DNA from: CAVDAL01 sp963606965 | Lineage (GTDB): Bacteria > Actinomycetota > Coriobacteriia > Coriobacteriales > QAMH01 | Length of the DNA stretch: 41,162 nucleotides | NCBI GenBank assembly: GCA_963606965.1 | Contig: CAVDAL010000022.1 | Coordinates: forward strand, 1-41,162 | Reading direction: 5' to 3' | In this document: positions 9,264-17,902 of the stretch, one piece after another | Numbering within the stretch: position 1 is the first letter of the stretch | Layout of the letters: each line of letters opens with the position of its first letter | The notes under the pieces: model-generated | The model's database searches: none | The model's input: the letters and a program-made list of their open reading frames with translations, nothing else | What the model was told of the DNA's origin: nothing | Translations under genes and position numbers: made by a program

Positions 9264-12200
9264 GTAAGTTTTTGAAGCGCACCCTTTGTATAGGCATGAG
9301 CCTTTTTCTTGTTTTATCTCTTGCTGGAACAAGTGCATTAGTGAAAAGTGCAGGAGCAAGTTTTTCTGATCATTTTGCATTTGCACAAGATGTTGAAAGT
9401 TCTAATGAACGCACTGCACACAAGGACGAATGCTTTGTTAGTGATGACAATGATGAAGGCCGCAATATTGTTTTTAAAGTTATTGATGAATCAAATCGTC
9501 TTGTTCAAGTTGGCTGCGGTTCATCAGGCAAGACATATGTAATAAATGATGAAGGTGAAGTTACAGGTGACAGAACATCTTATGCAACAATAACAGATAC
9601 TTTTAGCGGGACTTTAACAATCCCAGAACAGGTGACATATGCAGGCGTTACATATACCGTCACCAAAATTGCAAGTTCAGCTTTTGCATATTACAAAGAC
9701 GGCTATATTGATAAAACATTTAAATTGAAAAAGCTTGTTCTGCCATCGACTGTAACTGAGATTGGGGAAAATGCATTTAATAAAGCCGACTTAAGTGCTG
9801 GAATTGCATTTTCAGATGAATGCAACATAACAACAATTGGCAATTCAGCTTTCAATAGGTGTGGAATTTATACTTTTGCATTCCCAGAAAGCTTGACTTC
9901 ATTTGGTAATAGTGTGTTTTACGAATGTGAAAATTTAAACAAAGTCACCTTCCCACAAAACTGCAAGTTGACTGAACTTCCTTCACACACTTTTTATTCA
10001 TGCAAAAAGCTCAATTCAATTGAAATTCCAAGTTCAATGACTTCAATTGGTTCATATGCATTTTATAAAAGTGGAATCAAGAGTTTTAAACTTCCAGAGC
10101 AGATTAAAAGCCTTGGAGCTGGCATCTTTAAGGATTGCGAGCAGCTTGCAGAATTTGATTTCAGCGAAGCAAGTTCAATTTCTGAAATCCCAGATTATAT
10201 GTTTTCTGGATGCAGCAAGTTAACCTCTTTTACTGTGCCTAGTTTTATCGAGTCAATTGAAAGCTATGCTTTTAGTGAAAGCGGACTAAAATCATTTAAT
10301 GTTCCAAAAACTTGCACATATCTTGGAGCTTCTTGCTTTAGGTCTTGCACCAAGCTTGCCAGTTTCACATTTGATAGAGAGCATCAACTGCTTAATATTT
10401 CGGATTATTTATTTGCTGAATGTACGTCTTTAAGCAAAATAGAATTGCCTGAAAATATTCGCACAATAGGCAAGAGTGCGTTCCAAGAATGCACAGCTTT
10501 ATTAAAGATTGAACTTCCTGCAAAGGTTTCAAATTTGGGTGGCTTTGCTTTTGCACAGTGCGCTTCTCTTGAAACGGTTATTTATTTAGGAAATGCTAAT
10601 AAAATTTCTTCAGAAACTTCAACATTTTATAAGTGCCAAGGCATCAAAAATGTTGTATATATGAAGAAGAAGTCAAAGACAATAACATATACAAATGCAA
10701 ACCCGACAATTTATTATGCCATTAACTATTACACAAGTTTGGAAAATGCAGAAAATGATATTGAAGCATATGGCTCTTTTGTAATTCCTGCAAATTCTGT
10801 TCCAAGCTCTGTTAGCAGCACAGATGCATTTAGTGGCGAATTATATGGCGCGCCGCAAAATTGCAATTGGGTTTGCCAAGATGGATGCTCTTTTGATGGA
10901 GAAATAACAGATAGCTTTTATGCATATTCATCTGCTGTTGTACAAGACATGAAGGTCGGCGACACATTCACTGCAAAAACAGCAGAAGGCATTGTGGTTA
11001 CATATACAATAACTTCACTTCCAACAGAAAATGAAGCTGGAACGTGCCGCGTTGGCAGCGATGCTTTAACAGCTGCTAAGCAGCCAGCAATGGATGCAGC
11101 AAGCGCTGGACTTTTGAACTTGCCAGACTCGGCAACAGCGCCAGATGCTAATTCTTATACAGTCACAGAAATTTCCCCATATGCTTTTGTGAACTGCAAT
11201 AAGTTTGTAGAATTGAATATTCCTGCCAGTGTTAAATCAATTGGCGAATATGCATTTTATAGATGTTCGATGCTTCGAAATATCACATTTGAAGCTGATG
11301 CATCTTCAATTGTTGACAGTGGAATTTTTGCATCATGCGGCAATATCAAGACTGTAATTTTTGGAGGCAAAAAGGCAAATATAAGCTTTGGCACATCTTC
11401 GCCTGAAATTTTTTATTCAGTATTTTGCTATGATTCAAAGCATGATAAAGAAATCGATAATAAAGCAGCAACTGTGATTGTCCGCGAGCGCGCAAAGCTT
11501 TCTTCACTCTCTGAAAATGATATTAAAAGCGGCAAGATTCCAGACATTGCAAAGGGCTATGAATGGAAATATGAAGATGGCTTTGGTGCTGATATTCCGC
11601 TGACTGATTCATGCTTTATGTATATGCAGGGTATTGGTTTTCAAGCTAATATTTCTGTGCGTCTTGGCAATGTGAATAAAACTCCTTGTTGGTTTAAAAT
11701 TTTAAGCTTTGATGAAGAATCAAAAACAGGAACAGTGCAGGTCGGACTTGGCGTTGATGGAGTTACAGCTATTAGCGGATATGTTGAAGGAATGCCAATA
11801 ATTCCAGCTTCGATAAAAGATGAAGATGGCAATACATATAGCGTTATTAGCATTGGCGATTATGCTTTTGGTTCTTCAACTGTAGAAAATGCACAACCAT
11901 ATATAACTTCTGTCATAATGGCATCGCGCATAACAAAGATAGGGAAGTCTGCATTTGAAAATTGCGAAGCGCTTAATTCTATTTCTTTGCCGTCTCAATT
12001 GATTGAACTTGGGGAAGGCGCATTTAAATCTTGTACAGCACTGACTACTGTTTCTGTTGCTGGAGTAAATAGCTTAAAGGAAATTTCTAAAGATGCATTC
12101 CGCAATTGCGAGAAGCTGAGTTCTTTTACAATCCCTCCTTCTGTTGAAACTATTTGCACGGGCGCTTTTGCTGATTGCGTTAGAGTTTATATAAATGAAT

Positions 12201-13978
12201 ACGGAGCTGTCTCTTATGCGGATGGCTTGAAGAACTTTTCAATCCCAAAGAATTCGAAATTGAGAATTATTGAAGAGGGTGCATTTTCAGGCTCTTACAA
12301 CTTGACCGCAACGATAAGCTTCCCGGCAGGCCTTGAAAAAATTGGAAGCAATAATTTTGCATCAACAAAACTTAATACTGTGGAATTTTATGGAACTTCA
12401 ACAACTATTGGCGATAAAGCTTTTTATGAATGCATGGACTTAAGGACAATTCGTTTTTATGAAAATGCTAAGAAGATAGAGTTTGGCGAAGATGCATTCA
12501 AATTGTGGAACTTGAATGCAAAAGGTAATGTTGTTTCTGGTTCTTTATCTAGAGTTGAATTTTATGGAAAGAAATATGACAACATTACAAATGTTATTGA
12601 TATGGGCGTGTTAGCCAATAACAATTATGGCCGCAATTATCTGATTTATTACAATGTCTCTTTCTATGAAAGTCAGGCTGATTATAAAGCGGGTAAAGTT
12701 TATTCATCAAAACTTGTTCAAGAAGATACAAAGATGGAAGGTAAAACTCCAGATATTGGCGAATATATCACTTGGCGCTGTGAAGATGGATTTGCTTTAA
12801 GCTCACGCACGCAGAATTCGTATTATGCAATTGCTGGCAAAGATATTTCTTATGCAAGTGCAAGTGGCATTGATAGCAGCTATTATTACACGGGTGGATA
12901 TATCAAGCCTGTCCCAACTTTGACTATGCCTGACGGCACGGAACTTGTTTTTGGTGAAGATTATGTGCTTGATACAAGCTATGGTCAGTTTAAGGATGGC
13001 TATTCAAACAATAGACGCATGGGAAGTGCTGCAATCCATTTGCGCGGTATTGGTGACTATGCTGGCAAAAAGTCTGTAACTTTTAAGATTGTTGGCACAT
13101 ATGATTCAAATGCGTCTTTCGCAATTTCGCTTGATCAAAATAGCTTCACATATGATGGCACAGAAAAAAAGCCTAACGTTACAGTCACAATTACGACTAA
13201 AGGCAAATCTTATGAAGGCGAAGAAGGCAAAGATTATAAGGTGAGCTATCTTGACAATGTGAAGGCTGGCACAGGGCAAGTTGTTGTTGAAGGCATGGGG
13301 ATATTTTCTTCTGTGAAAAGTGCTGACTTCACAATTAATCCTTTGCCTATAAGCCGCTGCAGTGTGAATGAGCTTAGTGCTAATTATGACCCGTTGCGCA
13401 TGCAACTTGATGTTAGTGTGAGCTTGAGCAATCCATATGGAATTAGCTTGGTTAATGAACAAGACTATACAATGGTTGACCTTGCAAATACTGGCATTGG
13501 TTCAGGCACTTTGCTTGTCAAAGGCATTGGAAACTACACTGGCGTATTGTCGCGCAGCTTTGGCTTTGGAGGAAGCGGTGGCAGCGGCAATGGCAGCGGT
13601 GGTGCTGACGGCAGCGGCAGTTCTGCTACAGCTGGATATTCAAATTCTGATTTTGATGGAACAGGTTATAGTAATTTTGATTCTTCGCAAGATGGCAAAG
13701 ATGCAAAGTCTAGCGGTGAAGGTGAACTTGGCGACAATATAGCTTCAAAAGCTTCAAGCTCTGGCTCGCAAGAAGGTGGCTCAAAATGGAGCATTTATGC
13801 TATTGGTGACGTCGACCAAGTTGTACAAGAAACAAATATTGCAACACCATATTTATTCTTGATAATTGCATTGATAATCTTGCTTGGGCTTGGATATTTA
13901 TATCACAGGTTGCGCTTTGAACATGAGCTGCGTCCTGCAGGTGTAACAAGAAAAATTGACGAAGATAATAAGGAGTAA
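9260..13978 (+). CDS. Membrane-anchored BspA-type LRR protein
   Basis: The 1,572-residue protein starts at an ATG overlapping the upstream stop codon (ATGA). An N-terminal signal peptide (hydrophobic core about 9-28) leads into LRR_5 arrays (about 100-480, 560-715, 795-1125). These are interrupted by three copies of the module also found in the upstream protein (485-556, 718-788, 1130-1191). Three Ig-like segments (about 1195-1435) follow, with patterns such as Y-x-G and D-Y-x-V-x-Y ending in a G-x-G strand, then a Gly/Ser-rich linker (1435-1525). A single transmembrane helix (about 1531-1551, core YLFLIIALIILLGLGYLY) leaves a short basic cytoplasmic tail. The outside-facing part is thus tethered by a flexible linker. 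The ion-channel gene follows after 3 nt, which makes this protein the natural partner or client of that channel (inference). Confidence 0.9.
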   Translation: MSKFLKRTLCIGMSLFLVLSLAGTSALVKSAGASFSDHFAFAQDVESSNERTAHKDECFVSDDNDEGRNIVFKVIDESNRLVQVGCGSSGKTYVINDEGEVTGDRTSYATITDTFSGTLTIPEQVTYAGVTYTVTKIASSAFAYYKDGYIDKTFKLKKLVLPSTVTEIGENAFNKADLSAGIAFSDECNITTIGNSAFNRCGIYTFAFPESLTSFGNSVFYECENLNKVTFPQNCKLTELPSHTFYSCKKLNSIEIPSSMTSIGSYAFYKSGIKSFKLPEQIKSLGAGIFKDCEQLAEFDFSEASSISEIPDYMFSGCSKLTSFTVPSFIESIESYAFSESGLKSFNVPKTCTYLGASCFRSCTKLASFTFDREHQLLNISDYLFAECTSLSKIELPENIRTIGKSAFQECTALLKIELPAKVSNLGGFAFAQCASLETVIYLGNANKISSETSTFYKCQGIKNVVYMKKKSKTITYTNANPTIYYAINYYTSLENAENDIEAYGSFVIPANSVPSSVSSTDAFSGELYGAPQNCNWVCQDGCSFDGEITDSFYAYSSAVVQDMKVGDTFTAKTAEGIVVTYTITSLPTENEAGTCRVGSDALTAAKQPAMDAASAGLLNLPDSATAPDANSYTVTEISPYAFVNCNKFVELNIPASVKSIGEYAFYRCSMLRNITFEADASSIVDSGIFASCGNIKTVIFGGKKANISFGTSSPEIFYSVFCYDSKHDKEIDNKAATVIVRERAKLSSLSENDIKSGKIPDIAKGYEWKYEDGFGADIPLTDSCFMYMQGIGFQANISVRLGNVNKTPCWFKILSFDEESKTGTVQVGLGVDGVTAISGYVEGMPIIPASIKDEDGNTYSVISIGDYAFGSSTVENAQPYITSVIMASRITKIGKSAFENCEALNSISLPSQLIELGEGAFKSCTALTTVSVAGVNSLKEISKDAFRNCEKLSSFTIPPSVETICTGAFADCVRVYINEYGAVSYADGLKNFSIPKNSKLRIIEEGAFSGSYNLTATISFPAGLEKIGSNNFASTKLNTVEFYGTSTTIGDKAFYECMDLRTIRFYENAKKIEFGEDAFKLWNLNAKGNVVSGSLSRVEFYGKKYDNITNVIDMGVLANNNYGRNYLIYYNVSFYESQADYKAGKVYSSKLVQEDTKMEGKTPDIGEYITWRCEDGFALSSRTQNSYYAIAGKDISYASASGIDSSYYYTGGYIKPVPTLTMPDGTELVFGEDYVLDTSYGQFKDGYSNNRRMGSAAIHLRGIGDYAGKKSVTFKIVGTYDSNASFAISLDQNSFTYDGTEKKPNVTVTITTKGKSYEGEEGKDYKVSYLDNVKAGTGQVVVEGMGIFSSVKSADFTINPLPISRCSVNELSANYDPLRMQLDVSVSLSNPYGISLVNEQDYTMVDLANTGIGSGTLLVKGIGNYTGVLSRSFGFGGSGGSGNGSGGADGSGSSATAGYSNSDFDGTGYSNFDSSQDGKDAKSSGEGELGDNIASKASSSGSQEGGSKWSIYAIGDVDQVVQETNIATPYLFLIIALIILLGLGYLYHRLRFEHELRPAGVTRKIDEDNKE
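10712..12832 (+). repeat. Three further copies of the Y-Y-x-V-x-F-Y ... S-x-YAY module
   Basis: Copies lie at 10712-10927, 11411-11623 and 12647-12832 in the second LRR protein. Openings are YYAINYY, FYSVFCY and YYNVSFY; endings are SFYAY, SCFMY and SYYAI. They always sit just after an LRR block, as in the upstream gene, so LRR block plus module is a repeating unit of both proteins. Confidence 0.6.
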
Positions 13979-13981
13979 AAG

Positions 13982-14677
13982 ATGTCAAACTTTTTCACAA
14001 ATGCTTTGCATAGTGTTTCGCAAGGCTTGCTTGTTCCAACAGTTGTATGTTTGCTGTTGCTGATTTGTGCTTCAGTTTTTTTAATTGGAACATTCATTGC
14101 AGAAATCATCCGCGATCGCGCACATATGAAGCTTTCTATGGAAAAGCTTATGAATGACCTTGATAAAGCAGACATTGACCAGATTGATTCTGTTTTAAAT
14201 GAAAGCAATTTGCTGAATAGACAAAAGCAAGCTTTGATAAAGATTTTTAACAATAAGCATTTGCAGCAGGAATCTTTGGTCGCTTTTGCTCGCAAAGTTC
14301 TTGCAAAAGAAAAGTCGCATTATGCAACAATTACTGGAATAAGCGACATGGGTGCAAAGATTGGTCCTATGCTTGGCTTGATGGGTACGCTCATTCCGCT
14401 TGGTCCTGGCATCATTGCTTTGTCTACTGGCGAAACTGAAACTTTGTCAAATGCTTTGCTTGTTGCTTTTGATACAACAGTTGCAGGTCTTGTTTCTGCT
14501 GTTGTTTGCATGATAATTTCAAAAATCCGCAAAAAATGGTACAAACAATATATGATTGATTTACAAACAGCAGCAACATCAATTCTTGAAAGAATAGATG
14601 GAGTGTCTGCATCAAAATTAGCACCAGAAGATAAGCCAGCTTATTCTTCAGCAAGTGCATATGGCTCAAGAAAATAA
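13982..14677 (+). CDS. MotA/TolQ/ExbB-type proton channel subunit
   Basis: The 231-residue protein has three predicted membrane helices (about 16-38, 126-148, 157-180) and a cytoplasmic loop of some 85 residues between helices 1 and 2, the TolQ/ExbB topology. Helix 2 carries GPMLGLMGTLIPLGPGI with the family's LGLxGT motif (Thr136). Helix 3 carries FDTTVAGLVSAVV, matching the conserved T-T-x-x-G-L of ExbB/TolQ. In that family a pentamer surrounds a TolR/ExbD dimer and uses ion flow to do mechanical work. An aggag ribosome site overlaps the end of the upstream LRR gene, 3 nt before this one, and the DUF2149 gene follows after 17 nt. No tolA, tonB, tolB or flagellar gene is in the window, so the output is probably the LRR proteins (inference). 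Confidence 0.85.
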   Translation: MSNFFTNALHSVSQGLLVPTVVCLLLLICASVFLIGTFIAEIIRDRAHMKLSMEKLMNDLDKADIDQIDSVLNESNLLNRQKQALIKIFNNKHLQQESLVAFARKVLAKEKSHYATITGISDMGAKIGPMLGLMGTLIPLGPGIIALSTGETETLSNALLVAFDTTVAGLVSAVVCMIISKIRKKWYKQYMIDLQTAATSILERIDGVSASKLAPEDKPAYSSASAYGSRK

Positions 14678-14694
14678 AAGGAGGTTTTTCAATT

Positions 14695-15045
14695 ATGCGA
14701 AAAAGCAGCATTGATTTATACTCTGGCAGTTTTCTTGATATAACAGACGATGTGGAAGATGAACAAGATCCAGACCCAATGGCGAATATGGCAAATCTTG
14801 TTGATGTTATGCTTGTTTTTGCTTGTGGTTTAATGTTGGCGCTTATCACATATTGGCAGCTGGATTTGCCAGATATCAATCAAATTGTTCAGCAAGAAAA
14901 ATTGACAGAAATTGAAGATGTTGAAGTAAATGATAAAACGCTTAGCGTTGATGGAAATAATTATAGCGAACGTGGTACTGTTTATGAAGATACAGACACA
15001 GGTAAGATGTATCTTTTAAGTGAAGAAGATTCTGGTTCTAAATAA
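14695..15045 (+). CDS. DUF2149 protein, TolR/ExbD-like partner
   Basis: This 116-residue protein has an acidic N-terminus of about 30 residues, one membrane helix (about 35-55, NLVDVMLVFACGLMLAL) and an outside domain of about 60 residues. Asp37 at the start of the helix, in the context N-L-V-D-V-M-L-V, corresponds in position and surroundings to the essential proton-carrying Asp of ExbD/TolR (P-L-I/V-D-V-x-L-V). The outside domain is shorter than in TolR. The sequence resembles the DUF2149 family, which I recall as uncharacterised and neighbouring ExbB-like genes. A strong aaaggagg site (14678-14684) precedes the ATG by 10 nt. It is the last gene of the unit, just before a large hairpin. Assignment as stator partner is inference from order and the Asp motif. 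Confidence 0.8.
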   Translation: MRKSSIDLYSGSFLDITDDVEDEQDPDPMANMANLVDVMLVFACGLMLALITYWQLDLPDINQIVQQEKLTEIEDVEVNDKTLSVDGNNYSERGTVYEDTDTGKMYLLSEEDSGSK

Positions 15046-15054
15046 AAATTCCAC

Positions 15055-15097
15055 GTGCTGCGCGCATATACGGCATCTAATTTTGTGCGCGCAGCAC
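15055..15097 (+). terminator. Long inverted repeat, probable terminator of the LRR/channel operon
   Basis: A perfect 12-bp stem (gtgctgcgcgca at 15055-15066 and tgcgcgcagcac at 15086-15097) has a 19-nt loop and begins 9 nt after the DUF2149 stop. The tail is only loosely T-rich (cccttaatttatt), so it is not a textbook terminator; an RNA structure or protein site is possible. Confidence 0.5.
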
Positions 15098-15111
15098 ACC
15101 CTTAATTTATT

Positions 15112-15204
15112 CGCTGCGCACACGTTGCGTAATCGCAAATATGTTCGCAACACTCCAGCAGACGCGCGCGCAAGGCTCACAAATAATCTTTCACACCTGT
15201 GAGC
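15112..15204. other. Further inverted repeats in the GC-rich gap before hpt
   Basis: After the 12-bp hairpin the gap contains gttgcg/cgcaac (15124-15129 with 15146-15151), a tighter ttgcg-taat-cgcaa hairpin (15125-15138) and gctcaca/tgtgagc (15175-15181 with 15198-15204). The segment gctgcgcac at 15113-15121 can also pair, with one bulge, with the right arm of the first hairpin, which would be an alternative fold. The stretch is visibly richer in CG steps than its surroundings. No coding sequence is credible here. Confidence 0.4.
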
Positions 15205-15307
15205 GGCGCGGTAATATAACAAATTAGTGTAGATTAGCTGAAAATTTATAAATTGTGAGAAAATAGCGCGGTTGTAAATTTTTACTACCAAAAAAGGACT
15301 TCAATTT

Positions 15308-15844
15308 ATGCATCCTGATTTAACAAAAATTCTTTATCAAGAAAAAGAAATTCAAACTCGAGTTACAGAACTTGGCGAACAAATCACAAAAGACTATGAA
15401 GGCAAAGATATCGTTTTGGTTTCTGTCTTGCGTGGTGGCGCAATTTTCATGGCAGACTTAGCCAGAAAAATTAACTTGCCACTTGAAATGGACTTTATGG
15501 CTGTTAGCTCATATGGTTCAAGTGCAACATCTTCTGGCCATGTCACAATTTTGAAGGATCTTTCATCTTCAATCGAAGGCAAGCATGTGATTATCGCTGA
15601 AGATATTTTGGATACAGGCTTGACACTTGAATATCTTATTCGCATTCTTAAGGAACGCAAACCACTTTCAATTCAAATTGCCGCATTTATGAAAAAGGAA
15701 GGCGCACAAAAGGTTGAAGTGCCTTGCAAATATGTTGGTTTTGATTGTCCTAATGAATTTGTGGTAGGATATGGCCTTGACTATGCGGAAAGATATCGCA
15801 ATTTGCCATATGTTGGTGTTTTGTCACCAGAAGTTTATAGCTAA
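15308..15844 (+). CDS. hpt: Hypoxanthine phosphoribosyltransferase
   Basis: Purine salvage enzyme that joins hypoxanthine or guanine to PRPP to give IMP or GMP. The 178-residue length is usual. The PRPP-binding loop reads IIAEDILDTGLTL (about 95-107), the early V-L-R-G-G-A turn is present, and the C-terminal V-G-Y-G-L-D-Y-A-E motif of bacterial Hpt is clear. An aaagga site lies about 10 nt before the ATG. ftsH follows after 18 nt, the classical hpt-ftsH pairing. tilS, often upstream of hpt, is absent; the LRR operon and a hairpin-rich gap sit there instead. Confidence 0.95.
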   Translation: MHPDLTKILYQEKEIQTRVTELGEQITKDYEGKDIVLVSVLRGGAIFMADLARKINLPLEMDFMAVSSYGSSATSSGHVTILKDLSSSIEGKHVIIAEDILDTGLTLEYLIRILKERKPLSIQIAAFMKKEGAQKVEVPCKYVGFDCPNEFVVGYGLDYAERYRNLPYVGVLSPEVYS

Positions 15845-15862
15845 TTATTTAAGGAGTTATGC

Positions 15863-17902
15863 GTGGACGAAAACGAAGAAAAAAAGTCGCAGAAAAAACC
15901 GCCCAATAAACGACGCATTGTTTTATATGTGCTTTTAAGCGTGATTATTCTTGCTTTGATTCTGGGGCAGATTGTTCCAAAAGCACAGCAAAAAATGCAA
16001 TCCGGTGAAACTGTTGAATTAACAACAAGTCAGTTTGTTACTGCTGTTAAGCAAGATATGGTAAAAGAGGTTACATATCGTGCTGCAACAGCTGTTTTAA
16101 GCGGCACATATTATAAGGATGAAGCTGCAAAGAAAGCTGATAAAACAACAGCATTTACATCTGCATACACTGGTGACGATTCATTGCAAGAATTGATGCA
16201 AGCGCATCCTGATATTAAATATAATGAAGATGTAACAACATCTGGTTGGGTGTCAACGCTTATTTCAACATTGTTACCAATATTATTATTTGTTGGCATT
16301 TTGATATTCTTCTTCTCGCAAATGAATGGCGCTAATAACAAGCAAATGCAATTTGGTAAAGCCAAGATTAAAAAGCAGGGCGATGATGTTCCAAAAGTTA
16401 AATTCGATGACGTTGCTGGCATTGATGAAGCAGTAGAAGAATTAAAAGAGATTAAAGACTTCCTTGCTAACCCGGCAAAATATCAAGCAATGGGTGCAAA
16501 GATTCCGCGCGGCGTTTTGCTGGTTGGGCCTCCGGGCACAGGCAAGACTTTACTTGCTCGCGCTGTTGCGGGCGAGGCAGGCGTGCCATTCTTTAGCATT
16601 TCAGGTTCTGACTTTGTTGAAATGTTTGTTGGCGTTGGTGCTTCACGCGTGCGTGACTTGTTCAGCCAGGCAAAGGAATCTTCACCTTCAATTATCTTTA
16701 TTGATGAAATCGATGCTGTTGGCAGACAGCGCGGTGCTGGCGTTGGCGGCGGCCATGATGAACGTGAACAAACATTGAACCAGCTGCTTGTTGAAATGGA
16801 CGGCTTTGATGCAAACGATTCTGTAATCATGATTGCAGCAACAAACCGTGTTGACATTCTTGACCCAGCTTTATTGCGCCCAGGGCGCTTTGATAGACAG
16901 ATTGTTGTTGACACTCCAGACTTGCCAGGTCGTGAAAAGATTTTGAAGGTTCATTCAAAAGGCAAGCCTCTAAGTGCTGGCGTTGACTTGGCAGCAATTG
17001 CAAAAATGACTGTTGGCTTCACTGGTGCTGACCTTGCAAACTTAATGAATGAATCTGCTCTTTTGGCTGCACGTCGTGAAAAGACAATCATCACAAATGC
17101 TGAAGTTGAAGAATCAATGGAACGCGTTATCGCAGGCCCTGAACGCAAAGGCCGCATGATGACAGATGCTGAAAAGAAGTGCATTGCATATCATGAAAGC
17201 GGTCATGCTTTGGTTGGGCACTTGCTTGAACATGCAGACCCAATTCACAAGATTTCAATTATTGCTCGCGGCCAAGCTTTGGGCTATACGCTTTCTGTTC
17301 CAGATGAAGACCGCTTCTTGAAGAGTAAGAATGAAATGATTGATGACCTTGCAATGTTTCTTGGTGGTCGCGTTGCTGAAGAAGTTGTTATCGGTGATGT
17401 CACAACAGGCGCAAGCAATGACCTTGAACGCGCAACAAAGATGGCAAAGCAAATGGTTACGCGCTATGGCATGAGCGATGTTTTGGGCCATCAGGTTTAT
17501 GGCCAAGCAAATCATGAAGTATTCCTTGGTCGCGATTATGGCTCAACTCCAGACTATAGTGAACAGACAGCAAGTGTTATTGATTCAGAAGTCACACGCA
17601 TTATGACTGATGCTCATGACACTGCATATAAAATCTTGACTGAGAATAGACAGCAGCTTGATTTGATGGCTTCTGTTTTGCTTGAACGTGAAACTGTAGA
17701 AGGCGAAGCAGTTGATGCTCTGTTGAATAACAAGTGGCAAGAATATCTTGAACGCGAAGCTGAGCTTAATGAAGAAAAGGCAGCAAAGATTGCTGAAGAA
17801 GAAAAGCAAGCTGCTTTGAATGCTCCAAAGACAGAAGATAATGCTGCAGAAAAAGATGGCGAAGATGCTGTTAGCAGCAAAGAAGAGAAGGCGCAAAACT
17901 AG
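15863..17902 (+). CDS. ftsH: ATP-dependent zinc metalloprotease FtsH
   Basis: Membrane-bound AAA protease that extracts and degrades misfolded or short-lived membrane and cytosolic proteins. The 679-residue protein has an N-terminal helix (about 18-36), a short outside domain, a second helix (about 130-152), then the AAA module: Walker A GPPGTGKT at 222, Walker B IIFIDEID, second region of homology RPGRFDRQ. The zinc site HESGH is at 444-448, with a downstream Asp in ASNDLERAT as the likely third ligand. The C-terminus is acidic and Ala/Glu-rich. The start is GTG 15863, with aaggag 6 nt upstream; the nearby ATG at 15859 is out of frame. The stop overlaps the folE start by one nucleotide, so ftsH and folE are probably co-translated. 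Confidence 0.97.
   Translation: MDENEEKKSQKKPPNKRRIVLYVLLSVIILALILGQIVPKAQQKMQSGETVELTTSQFVTAVKQDMVKEVTYRAATAVLSGTYYKDEAAKKADKTTAFTSAYTGDDSLQELMQAHPDIKYNEDVTTSGWVSTLISTLLPILLFVGILIFFFSQMNGANNKQMQFGKAKIKKQGDDVPKVKFDDVAGIDEAVEELKEIKDFLANPAKYQAMGAKIPRGVLLVGPPGTGKTLLARAVAGEAGVPFFSISGSDFVEMFVGVGASRVRDLFSQAKESSPSIIFIDEIDAVGRQRGAGVGGGHDEREQTLNQLLVEMDGFDANDSVIMIAATNRVDILDPALLRPGRFDRQIVVDTPDLPGREKILKVHSKGKPLSAGVDLAAIAKMTVGFTGADLANLMNESALLAARREKTIITNAEVEESMERVIAGPERKGRMMTDAEKKCIAYHESGHALVGHLLEHADPIHKISIIARGQALGYTLSVPDEDRFLKSKNEMIDDLAMFLGGRVAEEVVIGDVTTGASNDLERATKMAKQMVTRYGMSDVLGHQVYGQANHEVFLGRDYGSTPDYSEQTASVIDSEVTRIMTDAHDTAYKILTENRQQLDLMASVLLERETVEGEAVDALLNNKWQEYLEREAELNEEKAAKIAEEEKQAALNAPKTEDNAAEKDGEDAVSSKEEKAQN

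Noticed and set aside
831..13978. CRISPR-like or tandem DNA repeats in the LRR genes
   Set aside because: The repetition is at protein level with diverged codons and irregular spacing; no identical direct repeats with spacers are seen.
13982..14677. Flagellar motor protein MotA
   Set aside because: The protein has three, not four, helices and TolQ/ExbB-type motifs, its partner lacks an OmpA-like domain, and no flagellar gene is nearby.
15020..15202. Short open frame in the gap before hpt
   Set aside because: It overlaps the end of the DUF2149 gene, runs through hairpins, has no ribosome site and has a composition unlike a protein.
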